Source of the DNA: Drechmeria coniospora
Taxonomy: Eukaryota > Ascomycota > Sordariomycetes > Hypocreales > Ophiocordycipitaceae
Direction: 5' to 3'
NCBI RefSeq assembly: GCF_001625195.1
Contig: NC_054389.1
Span: forward strand, 6,754,520 to 6,818,519
DNA length: 64,000 nucleotides
This document shows, in pieces, positions 23,481 through 34,065 of the stretch. The first letter of the stretch is position 1. Every line of letters starts with the position of its first letter. The translations under genes and the position numbers were made by a program. The notes under the pieces are model-generated. The model was not told where the DNA came from. It saw only the letters and a program-made list of their open reading frames with translations, and made no database searches.

Positions 23481-25657
23481 AGCACATTTACTTCGTACCT
23501 GCTTACATTAGCCCTCGTCGGATCATCGGCTCATTTCTCCGGAGAATTCATCATCTGCCCATGCCATTCCTCCTTCCAAGTAAAACCCATCGTGCCATGA
23601 TGACGCTAATTGTGGGGTTTGAGCGGGCGGCCGGCAGGCGCGATGCTCAGGTCTGTCGCCGCCATCCCCGAGGGCTTCGACAACCAGCGGACACCTGCCT
23701 TCTTTCTGGAAATGGAACTGCATCCATCAATGATGAATGATCAAGCACGCGGTTGATTTTCTCCCATACTTTGGCCTTCCTTTGCTCCGTCAATCTCTAC
23801 AGTGCGGAGTACGACATGACAGTTCCCCCTTGATTCGGCCCCGACACGCTGCCCCTGGTGGACAAATGCCTCAACAATGCCCTCGTTGCATGCAATGCCA
23901 GCAAAGCCGGCGAGCATTCATGGTCCGCGCACACCATCACGCTACATGTACGCTCAACTCACATTGCTACACATGAATAGACACGAGCCGAAAAGGGACG
24001 GAGGGTGAGCGCGGCATGGACCTGTCGCGATGATACCACACTCAAGGCGCGAATCGAACCCGTACAAACGACGAGCCGACGAGCCGTACCCTCCCGTCCT
24101 TGGTGCATCACCTACGATTACCCACTGGACAGGTAATACTGTAATACAACTACGCAAACTTCTGCAAGTACACGTACTTACTTACATGCATAGGTGTACT
24201 TGCATTTAAGAGAAACGGGCGGCTTTATTACTTGCTTGAACCAGCAACGATGGGAAGCAAGGTCCTCTCCGGCTAATCCTTCTCTGAAGGGACCCAACAA
24301 GTACACCAAAGTACGTACTGTAAGTGCTTAATACCGGCACATGCACCACGTACAGTATCAAGTACAATGTACTTCAGCACACCTACTTTTCATGCCGTCG
24401 GCAATGCCTTATCGCCTAGATGCACACAAATCGGCAATTGTCGGGTCCAAGCACGGAGCAGCGCGCCAACGTGTCGGAAAAGCGAAACGCTTATGGGGCC
24501 GATGCACCGTATAGTTGCAAGCGCGTTATATGAGGACCCTTGTTTGCACTCGCAAGGACTATTAGTGAGTGCACTGACTTCGGCCCTAACCCAGGTACGC
24601 CCCGCTGGTTGCTAGCAAGAGACGCCAATGACGCTCCGACGCGCAAATACGCTCACGCTTACGGAGCACAGCACAAGCACGTCGTGGCGTCGTGTCTCTC
24701 GGCCTGAGCCGAGAGGCTAACGCGTGTGCGACGCTTCTTCCGGCCGCCGGCCATCGGCAGTGCGACGAAAACGACGTCAGTGTCATGACCGTAAACCCCC
24801 GTGTACGGCGCCGGGCCAGCATTCGTGAAAAAGTGTCGTCGACCTCTCCATCCTCGTCAAATCTCGGACTTGGCCCGATAAAAATCCTCCACTCAAGGGT
24901 CCCTGAGCAGGGGTCTGCCCTCTTCTATGCATATCCATCGTCGTCGCGTCGTCTGATGAACTCCACCCCGGGCAAAGTTTTGCCCGCGCAGCCTCCATGA
25001 CTCGGACTCGCCACCAAAGGTTGTTGATGCACGTATTAATGCCCTTTCCAGACGCGGAAACTGAACGTCGCAGGCGGGACTTCCCCGGCTGCTTCTCAGC
25101 CCAACACGGGCAATACGGAGTACTTAGATCTCGTCGAAATCCGTCATGCTGCGGGGGAGGCTGCTTGGAGTTTGCGGAGGAGGCTGACCCTCGACGCAAG
25201 CCAAGAGCCTATCTTTCCGTGCTGTTCATACGAGCACGAGTACGAGCACGCACGTACTTACTTGCGACCATCCGTAGCGTTGGACATGATCAAAGCTTCC
25301 CTCGACGCTCTTATCTATGGTGGAGCCCCTTATTCCCGCGCGATGCCCACGAGACCACAATTTGCATGTTGCAGGCCTGCCAGCCACACAGAAGCTGCTC
25401 GTGGAGATGATAAAAGCTCGCGTGGCCCATGATTGCACCATGCGCTTCGCCGTCCCTCCGACTTCTTCCCCAAAATCCTTCCAGTCGCTGCCACCCCTCG
25501 CAGCCGTCGACGTCTTCAGGATAGGATAGGACAGGTCACGACCACAGCCCACGAATCATCCGCTCACCCGGCCTTCCAGCCTCGTGCTTCTTCACAGTCC
25601 CTACTGTGCTCCCTACATTCATTATTATTCATTCATTCATCCACTCATCCTCCACCC
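23481..25657. other. Intergenic and upstream region of the amino-acid transporter
   Basis: Unique DNA with a smaller GTAC-word patch at about 24120-24375. Frames of 80-140 codons occur on both strands, none recognisable. Just before the transporter start is a pyrimidine-rich leader with a short ATTC repeat (25618-25645). No gene supported between 23481 and 25657. Confidence 0.45.
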
Positions 25658-27170
25658 ATGGATCCCGCCGCAGCGAAACGCCCGGCCTCGACGTCGTCGA
25701 CGCACGCCGGCGGGCCGGAGCTGTTCGGCAAGACCGACGACCTGGCTCTGAGAGACATGTCGGACAATGATGCCGTTGCTGAAACGAGCGACGAGATGAA
25801 CCAGGACCGCATGAAGCATGCCGCCGCCCAGGGCAACGCCCACTTCCACCGTCTGGGCTGGAAGCGCCTCGCCGTCGTCACCATCGTCGAGGCCATCGCC
25901 CTCGGCGCCCTCAGCTTGCCGAAAGCCTACAGCATCCTCGGCATGTTCCTCGGCGTCTTCCTCACCATTGGCCTCGGCTTCATCGCCATCTTCACGAGCT
26001 ACCTCGTCGGCCAGGTCAAGTTGGCCTACCCCGACGTCTCCCATTACGCCGACGCCGGAAGGCTTCTCTTCGGTCGCGTTGGCTACGAGGTCTTCGGCGC
26101 CGCCCTCGTGCTCGAGCTCATGATGGTCGTCGGATCGCACGCCCTTACCGGCAGCATCGCCCTGCAAAACATCAGCGGAAGCGGCATCTGCTCCATTGCC
26201 TTCTCCTGCATCTCGGCCATCATCCTCCTCATCCTCGCCATCCCGCCCTCCTTCACCGAAGTCGCCATCCTTGGCTACATCGACTTCGCCTCCATCGCGG
26301 CGGCGGTCGCCATCACCATCATCGCCACCGGTGTTCAGGCCGCCGACGCCCCTGGCGGCCTCCCCGCCGTCGCCTGGTCCGCCTGGCCCAAGAGCAACGT
26401 CTCCTTCTCGGAGGCCTTTGTCGCCGTCAGCAACATCATCTTCGCCTTCAGCTTCGCCATCGGCCAGTTCTCCTTCATGGACGAGATGCACACCCCCAAT
26501 GACTACATGAAGTCCATCTGGGCATCCGGCGTCGTCCAGATCGTCATCTACACTCTGACTGGCGCCCTCTGCTACGCCTTCATCGGGCCCGACGTCCAGT
26601 CGCCTGCGCTCCTCTCGGCGGGGCCCCTCATCTCCAAGATCGCCTTTGGCGTTGCCCTGCCCGTCATCTTCATCTCCGGCTCCATCAACTCGACCGTTGC
26701 ACTTCGCTACCTCCACGGCCGGCTCTGGAAGACGTCGATCAAGCAATACATCAACACGCCCTCCGGATGGGCAGCCTGGATCGGCCTCTTGACCGCCTTT
26801 ACCATCATTGCCTGGATCTTCGCCGAGGCCATTCCCATCTTCAACGACCTGCTCTCCCTCGCTTCCGCCCTCTTCGTCTCCGGCTTCTCCTTCTGGATCC
26901 CGGCCATCATGTGGTTCCTCTTGCTGTGCAAGGGCAAGTGGTTCGCCCGCGAAAATCTCCTCATGAGCGTTGGCAGCATCGTCTCCTTCATCATCGGTGC
27001 CGTCACGCTCGTCGCCGGCACCTACGCGACCATTGTCGATATTGTACGTTTCCTTTTCGTCCGACCCCTACTGACCTTGGCCTGCCATTGCTGACTCTTC
27101 TTCTCTCGCCCAGAACATGATCACTTCCAAGGGCACCGCACACCGCCCCTTTACTTGTCGAACGCCATAG
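25658..27170 (+). CDS. Amino-acid transporter, AA_trans (AAAP) family, Mtr-like
   Basis: Plasma-membrane permease of the AAAP family, the group of the Neurospora neutral amino-acid permease Mtr. Exons 25658-27043 and 27114-27170 encode 480 residues; the 70-nt intron (GTACGT donor, CGCCCAG acceptor) moves the stop to give a tail of 18 residues after VDI. The first in-frame ATG after the leader starts MDPAAAKRPASTSS. A cytosolic N-terminus of about 65 residues is followed by roughly eleven hydrophobic segments, beginning AVVTIVEAIALGALSLPKAYSILGM, the usual first-helix pattern of the family. FAFSFAIGQFSFMDEMHTPNDYMKS is the conserved mid-protein segment. The substrate cannot be read from sequence. 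Confidence 0.93.
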
Positions 27171-28437
27171 AGAGACTTTCATGCATTACCATGTACTTTA
27201 GTTTGCGTTGTCATAGCATCTTCCCTTGAATCTCACTGTAATATAGTACACCTTCTATTGAGCACAGCCTTTCCACGTGCCTCCAGCTCATCCCGGCATT
27301 TGTACGGATAAGTGAGCTCGTGTGCCTTTGAATCAGAGGCGATGATCCCGAGTGACGGTGACGGCGTGGTAATGTATAAATACCAGATCAAGGAGTGTAT
27401 TGAGTTGGGCGTGTTGAGGGAGGGCTGGTACCGCACCATCCGGAGATGGCACGAGTCGATCGGCGCCGCTCCAGTCCTCGCCAATCGCTTCTCCAATTCC
27501 CGCTCCATGTCGACAGCCACAACTTCAACGCGAAAATGACCCAACAAGAAATTGTAAGCAGGGAATGTAGGGAGGGGACCCCAGTACCTCCCTGACAAGC
27601 GGCAGCAGTGTGCGTGTGGGTTCCAGGTGCAGTGGCGAAGAGTGCCATCATCCCATGATTCTAGGGCAGGCAAGGATGCCAAGTCTTGCCTTCTCTGCGA
27701 ATAGTCTCGACCCAAGTTAACCCAGGCCTGATCTCTTGGTTGTGACGTTGCGGTGTTTTCCGGACGCTCTAGACGTGGCCGCTGAGAAAGATAGCGATCC
27801 CGGCCACTTGAATACTGCCACTGCAGGGGAGGGTGCATTACACATCTCTGCTGCTTGGAAGAGGGACGCATTTCAGATTCATATTGGATAGCGGGCGGCA
27901 TTTCCAAGGCCGGCTGGCGTTATCCAGTCCCAATCCCCAGCAGTCCTGCTCACTTTCGTTTCACATCACTGCTGTGGGCGGGCTTGTAAATGCTGCAAGA
28001 CCTAGGCTACGTCGACTTCTTCTTCATCCGATTTCAATGCCAATGTGGAGAGGCGCGGTGGCAGATTCCACCTCGGACCGTATTATCAAACGTCGATGGT
28101 AAGCGCATGGCGTTGCTGAGCCTGGATGCCGAAAACAAAACTCAACGGACCTCCCATGTCAAGCGGGATCCCCGAATGTCATGTTGTTCTCAGCAAGCAA
28201 CTGCATTCCGTATGGCAGGGCAAGTGAGAACAGGCTTCGTCCTTCGAGGGGAGGGGGACATTTTATAGTAAGAAGGGTCGATGTTGTTGCTGTTTTGCCA
28301 GTCTCGAATTGAGACGACGCAATGCAGGAAGTCTGTGCCCAGATAAGACTCGAGTGTATCCGTCAATTTCGAGGCATTCTCCGGTCGGGAATCATCAGGA
28401 AGCCTGTCTGACTCCGATCCTCTGTGCCAACCCCAAG
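27171..28437. other. Intergenic, no firmly supported gene
   Basis: Holds the transporter 3' flank and the region before the dehydrogenase pseudogene. The longest frame is on the minus strand (27233-27907, 224 codons) and shows no domain, signal peptide or conserved pattern I recognise. It could be a lineage-specific gene, but nothing beyond its length supports it. Confidence 0.35.
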
Positions 28438-29930
28438 ATGCGATCCGCGACTATTTTCACCTTCGCCCTGGCCAACGGGGCTCTGGCTGCTCGTGCATTC
28501 CTCAACGAACCGGATACGGGAATCCAGGACGTCCTGGGGGGCCTGCCCGACGGCAGGCTGCCCGAGCTCAGCAGCATCGTGGGACTGCCTGACTTTGAAT
28601 GGGTCGCCAAGAAGTACATGCCAGTCCGGAACTTCAGCTACTACCGCAACGGCGCCGGCGGTGAGTGGTCGTACCGTAACAACCTCGAAGTCTTCCATCG
28701 ATATCGACTCCGGCCGCGCGTCCTCGTCGACAATTGGGCCATTGAGTCGACCCTTTCGATGTACCTCCCACATCCGCTCGGTATGGGGAACAATGAGATC
28801 GTGTTCTGAAGGCGACTCGTTTGCATTTTGGAATTTCATCCAACAGCAACTCCTTCGTATGTAGGGCTACCATCCTCGGCCACATCGTCTCGGCCCCCTT
28901 TTTCATCAGCCCAGCGGCACGTGCCCACTACGCACACCCCGATGCCAAGCTGAATCTGGTCAAGGCAGCGGGCGCAGAAAAGATTATGTACATGGTATGG
29001 CTGCGCGTGCCATTCCAACTTTCCGTATCGAGTCGAACGCTTCGCTAGATCACGACATCTCTTGCCCTCGCTGTTCCAGCCGGCACTCTACGCCTCCAAA
29101 ACGATCAATGAGATTGCGGCGGCCAAGAAACCCGGCCAAGGGACGTTCCAGCAGGTAGGTGCTGGCGCAATGTACCAACGCACTCAAGCGTGGGCGTAAG
29201 CTGTCTGACGGCAGCAGCTGACGAATTTAGCTCCATCTCTCGTCGAATCGGTCGGGGAACCAGGAGCTGTTCGACCGGGCCGAAAAGTCGGGAGCAATGG
29301 CCATCGTCTTCACTGTCGACTCCGCCGCGGACGGAAACCGGCATCGGGCTGCCCGCTTCGGAGTCGGCTCTGTGTACGTATTGCTTGGCCCAACCTCTCT
29401 CCGACCCCTTGATTCCGTGCCAACTGACCAATGTCCGCCGAGACCTATTTCAAGTGACCCCGACTATTCCTCCTTTACAGTACGTCGTCCGAACCTTTCT
29501 ACCTATTTCGTTCTCGGTTGGCGATGCGTAGTGGAACTTTTACCGGAGCCTCACCAACATGACGCGGCTCCCTATAATTCTGAAGGGCATCATGACGGTC
29601 AAGGGACGCGCAAATGGCGGTAGTCAACAAGGTGCCGGCCATCATTCCTCCAACCACGGCGGCCGCCAGCTCGACGGTTCACCCTCCTCTCTTGAAGTCG
29701 CGCTAGAGATCCACGATCGCGCGCCGGACGTGTTCAAGGGAACCGAGGTATACGCCGATGGCGGTATTCGCTACGGTGCATATGCGCTCATGCTGGAAAT
29801 TTAGGGGTTGCGAACCTAAAGAAGATCAACCTGACCTATATATGTTTTGGTCATCCGAACCCTGTTGTCTTGTTTTAGTCCCGACTAAGGTGGGAAAACA
29901 GGCGGACTGGAAGCCAAGGAGGGTGTAGTT
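28438..29930 (+). pseudogene. Decayed secreted FMN-dependent alpha-hydroxy-acid dehydrogenase
   Basis: Relic of a lactate/glycolate-oxidase-like enzyme (FMN_dh family) that would oxidise an alpha-hydroxy acid outside the cell. Exon 1 (28438-28760) encodes a signal peptide and the family N-terminus ending RPRVLVDNWAIESTLS. Later pieces are recognisable in order: ILGHIVSAPFFISPAARAHYAHPDA (from 28865), PALYAS (29081), INEIAAAKKPGQGTFQQ (ends 29154), AMAIVFTVDSAADGNRHRA (29297), LPIILKGIMT with the FMN-contacting Lys, and SNHGGRQLDGSPSSLEVALEIH with the catalytic His/Arg. Lesions: a one-base deletion at about 29099-29101; a one-base gain at about 29603-29605 partly corrected by a one-base loss at about 29646; TAG at 29802-29804 where the family continues, followed by residual C-terminal similarity with further stops. 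Assembly error could explain one lesion but not all. Confidence 0.82.
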
Positions 29931-31050
29931 GATGGGGAATGGCATCTTGCGCATATTGCCTGTATGCACCATTTCAATTATCCATTCTATATTATTCCCT
30001 GACGAAATTATCGTCAACTCTATGCACCTTTTCGCTCTAGGCGATGTGAAGTGGTGGCGGAGGTGCCGACTGATCGGCCACTCGCGATCACGATTACCCT
30101 GTACCTCCGATGCTGCTCCAGCATAGGCCGTACAGCTCCGGACTCGGCGACCGGAAGCCGGCGACTTTTCGGCTCCACTAGGCGGTACGGCGCGCTGGCC
30201 AGTGTTCCTGTTTTGCGGCGCAACAAATAATTGCTCGCTCGCAAGGATAGGGGAAACGGGACCACCCTCCGTCATCGAGCAACAATTTCATGCATACGAG
30301 AGAAATACGGAGTTCCGTTTGTCACATTGTGGACAGGGGCACGGTAGCCTTGTTGCCTTGGTTTAGTTGGGCTGGTGCCAATGGCAACCCGCTGTTTGCC
30401 CTTTGCAATCTTCGCTGGCTTACACCCTGGCGTATCTATTCTTTGATTGTTCGCTTGTCAGCGAGATTCTCGGTACTTGAGAATACTGGTGGCTTGTTCA
30501 GAGCTGATGTCAGGATTTCATTTATTGGAAACGAGTCAATGAAGCCCAGGAATGCATCATCGCCTGCGTTATAGCATGCCCAACCGTGCCCCCCGGCAGC
30601 CTGAATTGCAAGCTCAATCTACTGGCAAACTTTCATGCGTTCATTCCTGATTCTGGCTGTTTCGGAATCCCGTGTTTGTGGATGGCACGGCGCAGCAGCG
30701 GGCCTGATTTTGATGACAAGGAGGCCGTGTTATTGCACTGTTGGTTCTGACCAATATTTCCCGTGAGGCCTTTTGCAAGTGGTAAAGGCATAGCGGTATG
30801 TGTCTCGCTTGTTGGATTACATCATGCTATCGATGCTATCGAAAACGTGAATTGATGCTTGCAATGGTTGGTCTCTCGTACTTTAGGAGTCAATTCGCCG
30901 ACGACTTGATCGTGCACCACACGGTACGCACCCCTGAATTCTTTTCGTTATCTTCCCCCTTTGTTGCACTTCGACCCCCGAGAACGATAACTGAACGAAA
31001 CGTACAATTGAAGGCGGAATAAATCTTGAAAACAATTGCCCAACGGACCC
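29931..31050. other. Intergenic, AT-richer, no supported gene
   Basis: Lower-GC sequence between the pseudogene and the beta-lactamase-fold gene. The frames are short and on both strands. It likely contains the promoter of the downstream gene; I see no TATA box I would defend. Confidence 0.45.
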
Positions 31051-32883
31051 ATGATGAGAACCTTCCTTCTCGCGGCTCTAATCTACACGGTCGCGCCGGT
31101 CGCGGCCGACTTCCTCGGACCGCGATACCCGATTCCGATCGACGTTACTAGCAACAAGAGCGCGGTGGCGGCCTATTGGCACAAAATTACATCGGGGCTG
31201 GAGACACTCCTCAAACACGACAACGGTTACACCTCTCGGGAGCGGGAGCTAAACAATACCAGCTTTTCCCTCGGTTTCTTCTCTGCTCGCGATGGTCAAA
31301 TGGACTTGCTCGAGTTCCACCACACAGCGAGAGGTGTAGCGAACGGAACCCGGGGGGCGCGAAAGGTGGACGGAAACACTATTTACCGAATAAACTCTCT
31401 GACCCAGCTCATGACCATGTACGCTGGCCTGCTCACGATCAAGAGCGAAGACTGGGATCGACCGTTGCTGGAGTTGATGCCGGAGCTCCAAAACAACCAA
31501 ACCTATTCAGCAATTCGACGGAAGGCACACTCAAAAGTCGATGCAACCAATGCCGTTCCGTGGGGACATATTTCGCTCCGAGCCGTGGTCGGATACTTGA
31601 GCGGCATCCCCCGAGACGCCGTTGGTCAGGGCAATCGCCCATTCGTAGGCACCGAGGACCTTTTCGGACATCCCGAGGACCCCTGGGCACCACCTTTTTA
31701 CGCTACGGAAAGGGGACTGCCGAGTATCTATCTCAACGACAGCAGAGACCCTGCACGACCAGTCTATGTCGATCTGGTGAACACGATCCGTTCAAAGACG
31801 AATACACCATGGGGCAGCTACCTGTTGGGGCTTGCCAACCGAAGCCCTACCTTTCTGCCTTGGGCTAGCCCGGCGGTCAGCAACAACGGCTACGTGATCC
31901 TCGGCGAAGTGATCCGCAAGACAACGGGAAGCGAGACGGAGACGACGCTGCTCAAAAACGTATTCCATCCGCTTGGGATGACCAATTCGACCACCTTCCG
32001 AGTCAAGGACGAGTCCGAAGCCCTCATTCCAGCCGGCGAGAACGTCTACAAGGACTTTTCCTCGAACCTCCATATATCGAGTCCTGCATTCGGTGGCTAC
32101 TCGACACTTCGTGATCTCGCGAGGCTCGGCGTTGGAATACTGAACCACACGCTGCTATCGGCCGAGGAGACACGCCGGTGGATGAAACCCCTGTCGCACA
32201 CGGATCGCGTCTGGGTCTCGCTCGGTGCGCCGTGGGAGATTATGCGTCATGTCGACACCGGCTCAAATATTGTGACGGACGTCTATTGCAAGGCGGGCAA
32301 CTCGCTTGCTTACAGCAGCTTCTTCTGCCTCCTGCCCGACTACGATGTCGGTTTCACCGTTCTGAGCGCAAGCACGACGAAGTCGCGCCTCCGGCTTACG
32401 GGGATGCTAGCTGATACCATCCTCGACAACCTTGTACCGGGGCTTCTCGCTCAGGGGGCTGCCGAGGCCAAGGATAGGTTCGCGGGCACTTACACGACGA
32501 AGGCAATGGGCTCCCAAGTTTCGCTAAAGATATCCGTGAATCAAACGGTCGGGGCACCGCCAGGGCTGATCCTGTCCAACTTTACCTATAACGGCACCGA
32601 CCTGCTGGCGAACGGGCTTCTTCCCAACCGGCTCGTGCCCACAATCGCCGACACCAAGAACGGCAAGTTTGCTTTTCGGTTGGTTCGTCAGGAGGGCTTT
32701 CCTTTGGGAGCAGTAGGACGGTTCGCCGATTGGGAATCCCTGAGCTGGGCCGAGGTCGGGCGGAGGACGTACGCCAACGCCGACCTCGACCTGTTCGTAT
32801 TCGACGTCGACAAGAAGGGGGGCGCGACGGCCGTATGCCCGGTGGCATTCAGGGTTCACATGGAACGAAATCACAAAGCCTGA
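31051..32883 (+). CDS. Secreted beta-lactamase-fold (class C / S12-like) protein with altered active site
   Basis: Single exon, 610 residues from the ATG at 31051; an upstream in-frame TTG at 31036 is not a credible eukaryotic start. Residues 1-20 (MMRTFLLAALIYTVAPVAA) form a signal peptide. The body resembles fungal secreted serine beta-lactamase-related proteins: YRINSLTQLMTMYAGLL occupies the place of the SxxK helix, SPAVSNNGYVILGEVI the place of the YxN motif, HPLGMTNSTTF the conserved loop, and FAGTYTTKAMG a C-terminal beta domain. The nucleophile-type Ser is present (Ser116), but the SxxK lysine is Gln119, and the YSN tyrosine appears as Val276 before Ser277-Asn278. This suggests a pseudoenzyme or changed chemistry. 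Several NxT/S sites fit secretion. The frame is intact, unlike the pseudogene upstream. Confidence 0.85.
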   Translation: MMRTFLLAALIYTVAPVAADFLGPRYPIPIDVTSNKSAVAAYWHKITSGLETLLKHDNGYTSRERELNNTSFSLGFFSARDGQMDLLEFHHTARGVANGTRGARKVDGNTIYRINSLTQLMTMYAGLLTIKSEDWDRPLLELMPELQNNQTYSAIRRKAHSKVDATNAVPWGHISLRAVVGYLSGIPRDAVGQGNRPFVGTEDLFGHPEDPWAPPFYATERGLPSIYLNDSRDPARPVYVDLVNTIRSKTNTPWGSYLLGLANRSPTFLPWASPAVSNNGYVILGEVIRKTTGSETETTLLKNVFHPLGMTNSTTFRVKDESEALIPAGENVYKDFSSNLHISSPAFGGYSTLRDLARLGVGILNHTLLSAEETRRWMKPLSHTDRVWVSLGAPWEIMRHVDTGSNIVTDVYCKAGNSLAYSSFFCLLPDYDVGFTVLSASTTKSRLRLTGMLADTILDNLVPGLLAQGAAEAKDRFAGTYTTKAMGSQVSLKISVNQTVGAPPGLILSNFTYNGTDLLANGLLPNRLVPTIADTKNGKFAFRLVRQEGFPLGAVGRFADWESLSWAEVGRRTYANADLDLFVFDVDKKGGATAVCPVAFRVHMERNHKA

Positions 32884-34065
32884 GTGGAGGAGTGGAATTT
32901 GTGATTACTCTCTGGAAGGGGATCGCTTTGTCGAGTGCAACCGAGTTTGGGCTGTGCCGAACGCTATTCTTTCTCCAAGACCTCTCGGAAAGAGATGTCA
33001 GTATATTATTGTGCTGAAGAAATCCATTGCAATGGTTTGGCATAAGGTATATTTTCCCTATCGAAACAGTCTGTGCTGACCCATCCTTCCACACTTCTGA
33101 GTTCCGGGTGAGTGTCGTGCGGGAACAATCGAGCGACATCGTAATTGGGCGGGCAAACAAAACGGGAATACCGACTATCTGGCACGTCGTACTATAGCTT
33201 TATCAACCATTATGATCAGCTGTCCTAAAGGACGATTGGGTGACGGAGTAACAGCAAAGGACGATCGTCATTTGTTCCCGGGGATGCAACAGTCCCGCTT
33301 CAGCTCGAGTGTAACCATAACATAGTGTTGCACGCGAGAACCGTGCCGCCTTTTCCGTGCCGAGATTGCCGTCGCTAGATCTACATGCAGAAATAGGCGT
33401 CCGGGGCCACACAGGCCAGACCAACAATATAGATACGGCTATCATGATGCCATACAGCAAATCGTTCCCGTGCCGCCGTCAACCCGCAACCCCCCTTCTT
33501 CCCGAGGCTGCACGATATTGCGCCTGCCAGAGACAGTTAGTATCCCGGGCACTCACTCCGATAAGTTTCAAGCATTGTCTATCCTCCTTTATGGACCTGT
33601 GCCAGACTGCCTTGAAGGTCTAGTAGAGAGGCCTCGAACGAGTGCCGGTGGCCGAACCAGGGACCTTTTTACTACGCCAAAGCGTCAGTTAGGAAGGTGA
33701 ATGAAATATTGGCAAAATTACATGGCAATTCATTTGTATACAGGTTGTACGGGTCGCGAGACTGAATTCATTGGTGGTACCTTGTTCCTGGCGATGGAAC
33801 ACGGGGACGATGGAACCAAGATGTAGACAAACCCGTTGCCGAATCTCGCAACGATGAATGTAGAAGGTGACGAGCGCTTCCTCGCATGATGGATGGCTTG
33901 CCGAATGACGCGCGAAAGTGACCTACATGATGAATTTACAGTGTATTTATATCATGCCCGGTTATTCCACGCCGATGATCTCTACCCCGGACCTGCGAGG
34001 TACGGCTCCCGATCGCGGCAAGTATCGCACCATCCATCGCATCCACGATAGAGGAGAGCGAGGCC
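32884..34065. promoter_or_regulatory. Intergenic; probable OPT promoter with TATA-like box
   Basis: Moderate-GC DNA without a supported gene. A TATTTATA element at about 33944-33951, some 115 bp before the OPT start codon, is a reasonable TATA-like site. The rest shows no repeats or recognisable signals. Confidence 0.35.

Noticed and set aside
24030..24110. tRNA-like minus-strand segment containing GGGTTCGATTC
   Set aside because: The T-loop-like word is present, but flanking bases do not form a five-base-pair T stem, and no acceptor or anticodon stem can be drawn.
25637..26746. 369-codon minus-strand frame
   Set aside because: Fully antisense to the amino-acid transporter; its Asp/Gly/Glu-rich composition is the mirror of GC-rich transporter codons.
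27233..27907. 224-codon minus-strand frame as a possible gene
   Set aside because: No domain, no signal peptide, no splice-linked extension; kept only as an uncertain possibility.
29529..29531. TAG as an extra lesion in the dehydrogenase relic
   Set aside because: It may be the 3' splice site of the preceding intron (GCGTAG before TGGAAC), so it was not counted as a disabling stop.
31036..31050. Upstream TTG start for the beta-lactamase-fold protein
   Set aside because: TTG is not a normal nuclear start in fungi; the ATG at 31051 directly begins a good signal peptide.
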